Translations under genes and position numbers: made by a program | Notes under the pieces: generated by a model | What the model was told of the DNA's origin: nothing | The model's database searches: none | The model's input: only the letters and a program-made list of their open reading frames with translations | Source: Schistosoma mansoni | Taxonomy: Eukaryota; Platyhelminthes; Trematoda; Strigeidida; Schistosomatidae | Assembly (NCBI RefSeq): GCF_000237925.1 | Contig: NC_031500.1 | Span: forward strand, 8,486,698 to 8,550,697 | Length of the DNA stretch: 64,000 nucleotides | Direction of reading: 5' to 3' | Shown here: positions 21,700-32,391 of the stretch, in pieces | How positions within the stretch are numbered: the first letter of the stretch is position 1 | Layout of the letters: each line of letters starts with the position of its first letter

Positions 21700-23760
21700 A
21701 AGGTCGGAATCTGTACAACTTTTCAATTACAGACATGTTTAAGAATACAGTTTGTTGACTAGATCAACTATAACAACCTGTTCGTCACAATATATATTTG
21801 CTAGGTAAGGTATTTTAGAACCTTTATACCTTTGATTGTGTGCATGTATTTTGATGTACTGACGTCTCGTTCTATCAGAAGATATACCAGGAGAAAGATA
21901 AGAATGAAGTGGGTGGTTAGTATCTGATAAGATAACGCCTAGCAGAAGTTTGCAAGGTTTTAGATGTCTATCCACAACAATATTGATACTGACCTCAAAA
22001 GACTCACCACACCCTGCTCACTGCCTTCAGCACTCTCCGCAATACAGCAAAGTCTTTTCTCAAGAGCCCGAGAAATAACAATGTAGAAAAATAAAGAATA
22101 AATAGGTAATATTCAAGAATTGACATTTTGTAAGAGTAAATGGCGAGTAAACCCGAAAGCATTCAGCCTCTTTATGTAGTAAGTCAGATATAAAACATTA
22201 TTCGCGAACAGCAAAAACATGACAAGAGCGAGAGAGATCAGGCAAAAGTTAACAGCTTGACATTTAGACCGATTAAGCGTCAGACCACTAACAATAGACC
22301 ACTATTCAATGGGAGACAATAACTCATTCATTTCTATGGGATGTAAAGATGGAGAAAACGGCATACATACAGTGAGATAGTCCGCATATTTCACGTAAGT
22401 GTTTTGTGTGGAAGATAGCAGATCATGCAGAAAAAAGAGAAAAATAGAGATGAAGGAATAGCTCCTTGTGGCAGATCTTCATGAGACATTAGAGACTTTG
22501 AACGCTTTGCTCCAAACGCAGTTTACTGTTCTCTTCCAGAGAGGTAGGGGCATAGAAAGTTGATTATTCACCTGTCAGTGTTGACGCTGATTGACTCGTT
22601 AGGTAAAAGTTGTCTTGGGGTAGAGTCAAAAGCAGAAGTATGGTTCGTAAAAGCGCATCGAACATACTTATTACCCTTTTCCAAGCCGAACACTATACAG
22701 TGATGAGAAACAGCGACAGGATCTAAGGTGCTTCTTTTGTATTTGTATGGAAACTGATACTGGTCAATGTGCTCCTTTAATGCAGGTTGAAGTGAGAGTG
22801 TCAATAATTTGTTCATTGTTTTGTGGAAAGATGAAGTTATTACTATGGGTCATACGAAACATGCTTTTCAGATTTTGGATATTTTCTTCTGGTTAATCCC
22901 TGAATTTGTCTTTCTTTGTAAGAGTGTACTCTTTCCAAGCTAGCCATATAATTTAGGTAGAACACGGATAATACAATGGTCAGAACTAAACAATCGATTA
23001 TGTTTACGAGTCACATATATTCTCACATCACTAACGGAAAGTAAGCCCAAATGAGCATCCGAATGAGTAGGAAAATCGACTACACTTTGGTAACTACGGT
23101 CACATGAATCAAAGTCGCATACTATTGAAAGCAGAGTACAGTGGGTAGTAACAGCAAATTAAGTGAATTCATCAGTGAAGACAGGTAGTGCAGATGCTGT
23201 GTAGTCCGAAGTCACGTAGATGTTGGTAACATAAGCGGAGTTGTATTTATTCCGATGTTTTGGATGGCATCTTAAATTTAAACAGTCGATAAAGTCATTT
23301 GAGAACTTAAAACATACATAAGTAGATGTATACCACTCGATATTTACAGATGTAACTACATCGCCATCACACCTTTTTTGTTGCTTGATCGATCCTGCCG
23401 ATAGATATTGAAATCACGCAATGGTACTATGCACTCTTGCAGGCGAGAAGGATTTTTAGAGTCGAGATCTATGGTGGTGCATTTACCTATGCTGCCAAAA
23501 AAACGAACATGATAAATTATCATGTTGCCGTGATATAAACACTTGATCTATCAGACCTTACATGGAAGTCAAATCGGTATCGATACTGACTTGTCCTGTT
23601 ACGAAAGTCAGTAAATTCTGCTAAAGGATTCTGAAGAGCACATTCGGGATGAGGGCACAGTAACGTGTCTAATATGAACATGCATGAAGTCACATAGTGA
23701 CCGCACTTATATGGCCGAGAGATGCTGTTCCCATTGAGTCCTTCAGCGTTCACTGTATAA
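21700..23760 (-). mobile_element. degenerate LINE with endonuclease and reverse transcriptase remnants
   Basis: On the minus strand, an endonuclease-like region (about 23500-23000) is followed by reverse transcriptase blocks: KYKRSTLDPVAVSHH and CAFTNHTSAFDSTPRQLL (22568-22816), then TYVKYADYLTVCMP (about 22410-22370), the YADD-motif region with the second Asp changed. LTLNRSKCQAVNF follows. Many stops and frameshifts interrupt it. The style fits a jockey/CR1-like schistosome LINE. The plus-strand gypsy fossil lies close to its 3' end. Confidence 0.6.
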
Positions 23761-24424
23761 TGTAGGTCTTTTCAGCTATCGTATGTTCGGATCCAAATAT
23801 CGTGTGGTTGAGAACCGATTCCACTACAGATTTATTTGAGCTCAACAAGAACCTTACAAAGATAGAGGAATAAGCAGCAAATAATGGGTTAATAGTTAGC
23901 TAATCAAAATGCCACCTCATGAACATCCTGCGCCATAGGACAAAATCAACTTAAGTCCTACATAGAAATCCGCTCTCGCTTGTCTCCTCAATGTGCGATG
24001 CCACCTTACTCCACTAATAGTTACCCTCATTTGGAATGCTTACACAGTCGGAATGATCACAGTCTTCTCAGAAGATATGTTCAACAGAAGATTTGAAAAA
24101 CACATACCCACCCTCGGATTACCGTCTCCCGCCTGGACTAAATGTTCTTAAAGTGCGCTTCGTAACCTACCTACCGCTATCATTAGCGCACATAATTTTT
24201 ATCTTGCTTAGAATAATTTTTGCTCTCGTTTTTATTCATACACCTTGGTCTAAAGTCGTCTGTGTTAATAATTAACTAACTAACTCGTTTGTTACTTCTT
24301 GAGACAATCTTCTACTCTAATAATTCGAAGTTTCTTTTTACTAATTCTCATGATGTAAAAATCAGGCTTCCTGATTGGTGATGTGGTAAATTCTGGTTGC
24401 GTAAACTCCAATGCTAAAAGACAA

Positions 24425-26425
24425 ACAATGGTTATTAGAAGCTCTCGAATTATTGTACTAATACGATTTCCCGAAACGGTTCAATTTAGGCCGAACAGGA
24501 CTAGATTGGTATGAACGAACGTATTGTCTTTAGAATTCGTAATAAGCGGGTAATCAAGTACAAATACTACATCCGTAACAACTTAAATGAGAATCCGCGT
24601 TTCACGTTAGGTTTATCGTGTATTGGATGTGGACTCTGCATGGTCTAGAATGTACTTATTGGAGCTAGAATTAACAACCGGAATTCGGACAGACCCACCT
24701 GGTTCTTTGTAATGTATTCGGTTGTTTTCACTGGCTCACATATGAACCGCAGATATGTTAACCTGTTTTAGCAGACCTTCCATTGATTGTGGAAGAAGGG
24801 TTTTTGAACCGAGATTCTTTTTTAAAGCAATTTCATCATTGCTTCTTATGCATGCGGTTTCGTAATTCTGCACTGAATAACTTGGCCTGCTCTCCCCTCC
24901 GGGTCTTTGAATATTGCATCAGTAGTAGAGTTGATGATTTTCCTCAAGGTCTTGAAATTCCTTGCTTGCATATGAGAACGAGGGGACTTTGGAGTCGCAC
25001 GTAATTTTCCGCACTTCGATTCCGTAATCAGCAAGTCATCAAGCACTTCATTAGAACCTTGTCCACTGGTCAATAAAGAAAGATGTCCCTGAAACATTCG
25101 CAAATTTTCTGGACTTAGTACAGACAGTCCACAATCAGTGATGAGAACTTCATGATTTATAATTGAATCTTTATCGTCTCATTAAAAAACTACAACATTC
25201 AAGAATAAAAAGTTTGTGAACGTAGTACTCAAGACAAAAACTTTATTACGCATAGTTGTCGCATCAGGATCTAATGAATGCAAGTTTCCGACCGAAATGA
25301 TGGAATTGTTATTACATATGTCAACAAAAGAATCGTCAAAAGCACCACTGGACAGATACAGTCGCTCTTGAATATGAAGCGAATCACTGTAAGTTGTAAG
25401 CATGGATGGTACATGACTATTAGTGTCACTCTAAAGTAATAGGATCCGAATTACAGTGTTTAGTATTAATTTCAGCGAAGTGAACAGTAGTTTTACAAAC
25501 TGACTGGAAGTGTCCAATTTTACTATATTTAAAGCATTTAGCATGACGAACTACACATGAATTACGCGACCGAAATTTACCACAAGACAAATATTAACCA
25601 AGTTTTTGCTTACCTTTGTGACCTGTCTTGCAATTACTCAATGAATTGTTATCTGCACGGCCCTGAGTATGCATTGGATTGGGATAACTAGATAATGCAG
25701 TAAAATTCTTCATAACCTGAAAGTCAATTTTATGCACTGCCTCATAATTATCACACAGAGTTCTAGTGTATTGAAAAGAGCACTTCGTCGTTTACATGAG
25801 CTCTCTATCCAAATTTCGTACGTTAATCCCTACATTCAGTCGGTCACGCAGCTAAACATGGAGTTGATCACCAAAATTACACTCGACAGCCTGCTTATGC
25901 AATTCAAGGATAAATTCTTTAACCATTCGGTTATTCTGACGAATCATTTCTATGAAATGCCATTTTTTCACGGCACTCAAAACTAGCACACTTTACATGG
26001 TTTAGTAGTAGTTCTTCGAGAGTTGGATAGGGAAGTGAAATAGGCTTATGTGGGAACTTCAAAGATTTTATAAAGTCGTAGTCTTCTCCGAAGAATGCTG
26101 GGAAACGAGCCACAATTTTGTCATCCCTGACATTTTTTCTGGTCATAATGTAGATTTCCAACCTTTCCATGTAATCTTTGAAAGCTTCGATATTTAAATG
26201 TATATAGGATCCCTCAATCATAGGGTCCATCGCGATGCCAATATGATGATTAGAAGTATTCGAATAAATGTGCTCACTATGATTTCCGGAAACGGTTCAC
26301 TTGCAGCCACACAGAACTAGGCGTGCACAAACGAACCTAATGTATTCGGAGTTCGTAATAAACGGGTAATCGTGTACAAAGGAATTTGTAGTTCGTACTA
26401 ATATCACAGTTTGTGATAGGGTTAA

Positions 26426-26460
<35 letters not shown>
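24425..26460 (-). mobile_element. LTR retrotransposon fossil with gag-like region
   Basis: LTR-like blocks lie at both ends (about 26245-26460 and 24440-24600, minus orientation, partial on the left) and share cgtttattacgaa and gaaccgtttc phrases. Between them a gag-like reading starts MDPMIEGSYIHLNIEAFKDY and contains SLPYPTLEELLLNHVKC. It is followed by a CKTGHKGKQK zinc-knuckle-like string and further gag-pol-like pieces. The element is broken in many places and old. It is a gypsy-type element by gag layout; the family is unassigned. A CR1 LINE piece abuts its right edge. Confidence 0.55.
26427..26459. repeat. (TA)n microsatellite at LTR edge
   Basis: About sixteen TA units at the junction between the LTR fossil and the CR1 LINE fragment. 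Confidence 0.9.
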
Positions 26461-26461
<1 letters not shown>

Positions 26462-27480
26462 AACGCTATCCCAATGGAAACCGGTGGAAAGTGGTGTACT
26501 TCAAGGCACCATCTTAGGATCCTTACTTTTCCTTCTGTATGTTAATGAATTACCTCTATTACTTAAGTCATCCACATTATTGTTTGCGGATGATGTTAAA
26601 ATCTAGAGAACAATAAGAAGTGAGGCTGATCGTTGTTATCTCTAAGCTGACTTAGACGAATTATTTAGATAGGCTCATGATTGAGGCTTGGGAGTTAATT
26701 CCAGGAAGACCGTGCTTACGCACATCGGGCACGGTAATGGTTACCATTATACCATCAATAGTACATCTCTTCCATGCGTTCAAGAAAATAAAGACTTAGC
26801 AGTACCTATAAGTCACGACTTGAAAACTACTAAGCGCTGCAATGCGGCTGCTTCCAAAGGTTGTCGTGCGCTATGGTCACTTCGCCGAGCGTTTAAATGC
26901 TTTGACGAGATGTTTCGAATGTTATATCCCACCTATGTAAGGCCACACTTAGAGAACTGTATCCAAGCCGCTAGCCCATGTCTGATAAAGAATACTAAAT
27001 CACTTGAGCGTGTCCAACGTGTTGGGACAAAATTAGTGAAGGGTCTTTCTAAATTTCCTGACGATGAGCGTCTAAACCTTTTCCACTTATCTTATAGTAG
27101 GACACAAGGTGACCTTACACTGGCATTTCGTATCTTTAATTATGATTTGGGTGTTAATATGTCTTATCTTTTTGCTCCCTCCAGCACTAATAATCTCCGA
27201 TGTCATAGCAAGAAGGTTCAGAAACCGCGATTTAATAAACTATAGGTGGGGTCCCGTTTTTCTCATCGAGTGGTCAGTGACTAGAACGCATTACCAGAAC
27301 AAGTGGTATCAGCACCATCAGTGGACATTTTCAAGGAGAAGCCGGATCTTCACTGGAAGGCAATCTGTCAGGATTAATACAGGTTCATCAACCTACTATC
27401 CTTATTACTGGAGACTGGAGACCGATATCCAGGATATTGGATATGTGGCGGGAAATTAATTGGTCCGCTACAAAGTTGTA
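26461..27480 (+). mobile_element. CR1-clade LINE, 5'-truncated 3' part
   Basis: A plus-strand reading begins inside the reverse transcriptase: ESGVLQGTILGSLLFLLYVN and STLLFADDVKI (FADD catalytic motif, about 26585). It then goes through the thumb and C-terminal region typical of CR1 elements (PTYVRPHLENCIQAASP, near 26930; RTQGDLTLAFRIF, near 27100). Stops lie near 26603, 26644 and 26680, and the frame shifts again near 27240. The end is around 27400-27480. The junction with the (TA)n run at 26460 marks the 5' truncation point. Confidence 0.75.
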
Positions 27481-27914
27481 TTTGTAGCTTGTGTGAAGTT
27501 TTTTCACGTTAAGTTAGGTAGGTTTTTTAATCGTTTTATGCGGATAAGGAAGAAGTGTAGTTAGAGATGCCTAAATTTTCTAAGACATGGAATCATGCAT
27601 ATCCCTTTCTAGCTACCTCAATGACATCTGTAATGCTTCACGTGAACTGTTAATGGCATGACTGTTTATATTAAAAACATCGATAAATCGTCGCCTCAAA
27701 TGATTTAAGCCGATTCTAGCATTTGCGTGGAATTTCCTCACTAGTTAGGGCTTCAAAGAACTAGGTTTCTTAATCTTTATGAGTACTATAGAGACAAGAT
27801 ATTTAATATTTTTATAGTCTTTAGCAACTTAAATATTTTCCTCGCCTTTATTATGCCAGATATTATACGAAAACTGGAATAGTCGAGCTATTGAACTTCT
27901 TGGGAATTATTGGT

Positions 27915-28430
27915 GATTATTAGCTTTCAGGGCATATGTCAGCTGACGTGTAGGCCTTTAGAGGTCCAAAGTCTGCCAATATTATAAGGTTCTCACCATA
28001 GTGCAACTGACCCAAATGTGTAAAACACTCGAATGGAGCAAATAAATAGCCCCCATAGGGTCGCTGGTGCATTTTATTGAGTGTATGGGTTTAGAGACTG
28101 GTAACCTCAGCACGACAAATCTTGTGTGTTACCTCTGGAAAATATGACCTGTCTGGCGGACTGGATTGTAAGTCATACCAAATCATATCCTTCACATAAA
28201 ATTTACTAGTTACACTTAATCTCGTGCCAATTTCAATCACTTCCACTTCAGCAGGAGTGGCGGTGCTACGTTCGTAATATTAAGCAACATTAGCTAATAC
28301 TACAGCAAAGTTAGAAGCATTAGAGACATCTCTTCGTAATACATTCACGAATAAATGTCGGGAAGGTGTTTGTAAGCCGCGAATTTTCTGAAATGCCAGA
28401 TGACAGACTGGAAGGAAGCGAGGGGTTACC
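27915..28430 (-). pseudogene. unassigned coding remnant
   Basis: The minus strand holds a long, mostly open reading of roughly 165 codons. It includes RHLFVNVLRRDVSNASNFAV, EIGTRLSVTSKFYVKDMIWY, MHQRPYGGYLFAPFECFTHL and GENLIILADFGPLKAYTSA. The wording is protein-like (good amino-acid balance, no low complexity), but I recognise no family. Its surroundings are all mobile-element fossils, so it is probably part of one; it is broken. Confidence 0.4.
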
Positions 28431-28830
28431 AAAGATTCGCACCAGTCTATGAAGGCATTAACAATTGTACTGAGCCATGGTAATAGGTGTAGACTACTTA
28501 GTTTCGGTCCTCTAGACTATAGCGACCGATGACTACTGACTTTAATCGACTTGGTATAAGAACCTTAGCAATGGCCCAGGTTAATTCATTCTTTGTCTTC
28601 CCCAAATTCTGGTCCTTTAAATTACGCAAAACTGTTTTGCTTTCATTCGACTTATATTTTCTCAAACTATCTTCAGTATTTAATCTTTTCTATTACTAAT
28701 GACACTGTTACTATGTCTGCTACTCTGGGATTTGACTTGACAATTTCATCTTTTGTTGCTAATGGGGTGTGGCAACTTGAACATATACACACGTAATGGA
28801 TTCTATGCTGCGTATAACTGACTGTTACAG
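28410..28830 (+). mobile_element. RTE-clade LINE 3' end
   Basis: The phrases accagtctatgaaggcatt, gagccatggtaataggtgta and ctactctgggatttgac parallel the 3' end of the copy at 41498-42345 (aagtggactgagccatgttg...). It ends near tgcgtataactgactg. It is 5'-truncated and diverged. Confidence 0.6.
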
Positions 28831-29339
28831 AACTCATCTATTCATATAATCGAAAATATGGGAAAGAAACAATAAATTGTGAGACTACTTAGAAGTTTTC
28901 TAAGATTTTTTCCGTTCTGGGAAATACTATGACCAGACAGTAGCGGCAACAGTTGTCACTGGCCAACTTTCTAGCCGCCTATTTCGCTTGAGAGATATGA
29001 CTACAGGTTCCTATTTCCTGATATACAGATGAGTAGAATGGAATTATTAGTGTGACACCGACACGGCGACTCAAAGAAAAGAAAGTAATCTTTAAAAAAC
29101 AAGGCTGTTGGAAGGCAGCTACTCATTTCTGACCCTGATATTTGGCGTCAGTTTAGTTGGATGATTATGGTACCTGATTTTGATCCTGCTATTCCCCGTG
29201 TAGTTTTTCGAGGACTTTTAACCCGGTAGTTAATGCTAACAGCCGTGATCTTACTGATTCCTTCACTTATCTACACGTTCATCCCACTTTTAGATTGAAT
29301 ACGTAGCATTAAAAATAATACGTCATTGGATAGTGTTTT
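28831..29339. other. unassigned DNA between fossils
   Basis: No gene or family recognised. The phrase ggaaggcagctactcatttctgaccctgat suggests element-derived DNA but cannot be assigned. Confidence 0.3.
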
Positions 29340-29515
29340 AGGTGTGATCATTCGGCAGCATTCAGAAGTCGTAAGACCAAAGCATCAGGTGGATAGTATA
29401 AAACACTTTCGCATTATATTATAACCAAAGGTCAGCCAGTTGAGTCGTGGACTCGATGCCTACCACGTGATAAACTCACCGCTGCCAACTCGGAGTTCTG
29501 GCAATCCAATTAAGT
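29340..29515 (+). mobile_element. Ty3/gypsy pol fragment fossil
   Basis: The plus-strand reading has a GQPVESWTRCLPRDKLTAAN string followed by EFWQ. This resembles the segment just before the reverse transcriptase of gypsy elements (GQPV..R.RRL.PDKL..A..EF). Only this short piece is left; it is broken and old. Confidence 0.5.
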
Positions 29516-30168
29516 ACTATCCATCCTTTAATTACCACCACTACATATAGTAATAAAGAGGGTCAAAGATTAGTGTCTTTATGGGGACTATCAAATTTTA
29601 AACAACTTGAAGATTACTGACATATTTTATTCCATGTATTCATAATTTTTCTTTTGCACTTAGTGGACGGAAAATATTCACTAAAGCGGATTTAGCTAGG
29701 GCTCTTCATTGGATATCAATAGCCTTGAAAGGCATTCAAAAAATACCTAGCAGTTGAAAGAACTTTGATCCTTTTGAGTGAACTCAGTTTTTGGTGTTTT
29801 CTAATAGGAAATTTTCTTACGTATCGTTCACTTCGTATTAATTGCTATTATTTTATCACTGTTTTTTTATGCACGTTTGTTTTAAGTGTATATCTGAGTT
29901 CTTACTCGCCTGTAACTAATAACGTTTGTGTATTAATTTTCTGATCTGAGTCCCCATCTTGAGTTACTAGAGTAAAAAAGCGAGTACAGTTATCTCGTGC
30001 TTACGTTTTCTCTTTATTTATATAGCTTAGCATAAAAGCTAAGCTCCATACTTGACTTGGTTACTATTGTTATAGTATTATTTTTTGATTGATCTCTAAC
30101 GTTTATGCACATTAACTCTTCCTACAGCATAAACAACTCTTCATATTGTCGAGCTCACGTCCACAGCA

Positions 30169-30438
30169 ATGGTTAATGTTCATAAAGGAATTCTCGTCAA
30201 GTGGTAATGTGAATATTAATAGTTATCATCTAATTGTCGATTATAATTCAGTGACCCTGCTATGAAACAATTTCTCCTACATTTAGCAGAAAATTTAGTT
30301 TTGGGCAAAAATTTCGTACATACGGATTTAGATGACTATCATTTGTTTATCGATGCAGATATTCTTAGTAAACTTCAAGAAAAAGTGGATGGTCTCATGG
30401 AGAGTTTATCTTTTCCAATGAATGTTGAAAATGATTGA
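30169..30438 (+). CDS. GTF2H5: TFIIH core subunit TTDA/TFB5
   Basis: Two exons, 30169-30203 and 30252-30438, joined across a 48-bp GT-AG intron, give 73 residues. The protein starts [20 protein letters not shown] and continues LAENLVLGKNFVHTDLDDYH to the C-terminus PMNVEND. It aligns end to end with human TTDA (71 aa: [20 protein letters not shown]...). It should act in the nucleus as the smallest subunit of the TFIIH core, binding p52/TFB2 and supporting XPB in transcription and nucleotide excision repair. An AG two bases before the ATG (30165-30166) could be a cis- or trans-splice acceptor. The next gene, WTAP, is on the same strand 1.95 kb downstream, too far for a typical flatworm trans-spliced operon. 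Confidence 0.93.
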
Positions 30439-30866
30439 TTTTGTTGTTCCATTTTTAAATGTTCACTGTTCAGTCATCCTACACTTTACTCGTTTTTGTG
30501 AAAGTGCAACAGTTCGACTGTTTATCGGTATTCTGTGAATAGCCTTATTCCTTATAATCTGACTACTTATACCATACAATGTCATATTTTGTAAATAACT
30601 AACATGTAAAAATGATTTTCGAAATATACGGTTGTGCATTACGACCGTGTTCTGTTTACCTCTAACCCATTATTTCTAAATGTTGCTTTAAGTTTGCTGA
30701 TTTCGAGGAGTATGAAACAATGTTGTCACCATCTCGTTTGACACTCGATTTTTTCGAGCCATATGTCATATATATTCTCACTTTAATAGGCCAACTTATC
30801 TACAGTCTTCATCAGATCACCTATATTACCCCACTGTCGGTTTCTCTAACTTCATTCCTTTTCGAA

Positions 30867-30897
<31 letters not shown>
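30867..30897. repeat. (CT)n(AT)n compound microsatellite
   Basis: Seven CT units followed by about eight AT units. Confidence 0.85.
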
Positions 30898-31156
30898 CTT
30901 TTTTATTAGTGTGATCTTTCTAGTCACCCTCAAGAACAGAAAACGCGAGGTACAAAAGCAGTTTTTCGGCCGTGGGGTTATTTTTATCACACGTTTACAG
31001 CACCAAAGCTTATCCTGTGTCAGGAATTACTAGATGATCACAATGTCGGGTGTGTTGTTCAAATTTTTAAAGACTATATCTCATGAAGGAAACTGATTAC
31101 TACTGGTGAATAAACCTCTGGGCAGGTTAAATGGACACACATTACTCTTTAGTATC

Positions 31157-31467
31157 TGTTAGCTGGAGATAAATTGGATTAAAGCATGTTCCATGCACGA
31201 TTGCATTCGCGTACTCTGATCGACTAATTCTTATCCAATCAGCGCTAGTCGATACTTGGAGAACACTCTAGAGTCTTCTCATGTAAAAACTATATATATA
31301 CTAACAGTTTTCTTATTGTATTCCTTGCTTCCATCTACCCTTGTTATTCGGAATATAATTTCTTTCCTGTTCAACCGTGTTCTGACATGGAGACTTGTCG
31401 AGTGAATTGGTGTCCAAGAATACTAAACAATAGGAATGACTAGGTCGTAATAAGAGAAATTATAATA
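31157..31467 (+). mobile_element. solo LTR of the right-end gypsy family
   Basis: The block has the same order as the LTR at 60921-61237: TGTTAGCTGGAGATAAATTG start, aagcatgttccatgcacgat, actatatatatact, tttcctgttcaaccgtgttc and an attataata end. It is diverged by many substitutions, so it is much older than the right-end copies. A perfect 5-bp target duplication, gtatc, flanks it at 31152-31156 and 31468-31472. It stands between GTF2H5 and WTAP. Confidence 0.85.
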
Positions 31468-31479
31468 GTATCCATTAAT

Positions 31480-32382
31480 AGTCGTACATTTATCGAAGTG
31501 TGGTGTACGTGACAAACCTACAAAGGTCACGAATTCACTAAGCTTGTTTTTAGTGGTAGTTTCGGTTCCATAAATTCAAGGTAGTCGCGAGAATAAATCA
31601 ACAAACTAGGAGAAAAATAATTAGCTATCTCATAGAAAGAAATGTGTTCTATTCACTACTACGTAGTGAGTTTTTACTCTCTGGATACGGTTTAGTCAGT
31701 TTTATGGATACTTTTATTTTCTGTGAAGACTTCATCCTTTTAATGGCATTTCCTGTTGTCATTGCTAACAGCCCAGTTATTTTAGTAGTTCTTTCCTTTT
31801 TCATTCTGGGTTTGTAGTTTGGTCATGTTTTGCTCGTTGTATACTTTTGGTACTAACTGAGAGGGTCGCACGATTGAATAACTACATGATAATTCGAAGG
31901 TGACAGAATTCTTTTAAGTATATATTCGAGATATTAAAAGGAGAGGTGGGTTTGAAAATTATGTTATGCATATTTCGTTCTCTCAGATGGTTCAGTCAAG
32001 AAGTTTTCACTATCTCCCATAGATTAAGTCTTTGCTGAAAATGTTTAGAAGAACAACGCAAGAATCTCAGTTAATATTCGTTGGGTGATATCTGCGGGAT
32101 CATAAAAGCAAGTTCATAATATTACCCGGTGTTACTCAGATATTAGGTCAAGTTTGCCTTCCACTCACAAAGTTTAAAACAAACAAAACTACCGAAGTTA
32201 ATCAGTAACATTGAACACAGAGGTGTTTAACGTTATGCAGCTTCTATGAATACATTTTATGAAACGATTAAGTGAAATGTTTATTGGTTCATCGTTCATG
32301 TACTATTGTAAAATAATATTGAAAATAACCACTCAAAAGTTTTTGTCTATCTCTATTCCTATATATTGGATTCTTGTTTCAG
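31480..32382. other. intergenic / upstream region of WTAP
   Basis: AT-rich DNA. A strong acceptor (tattggattcttgtttcag, ending 32382) lies nine bases before the WTAP start codon, so the transcript has a spliced leader or an upstream 5'UTR exon that I cannot locate. Confidence 0.5.
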
Positions 32383-32391
32383 GCCTGAACA

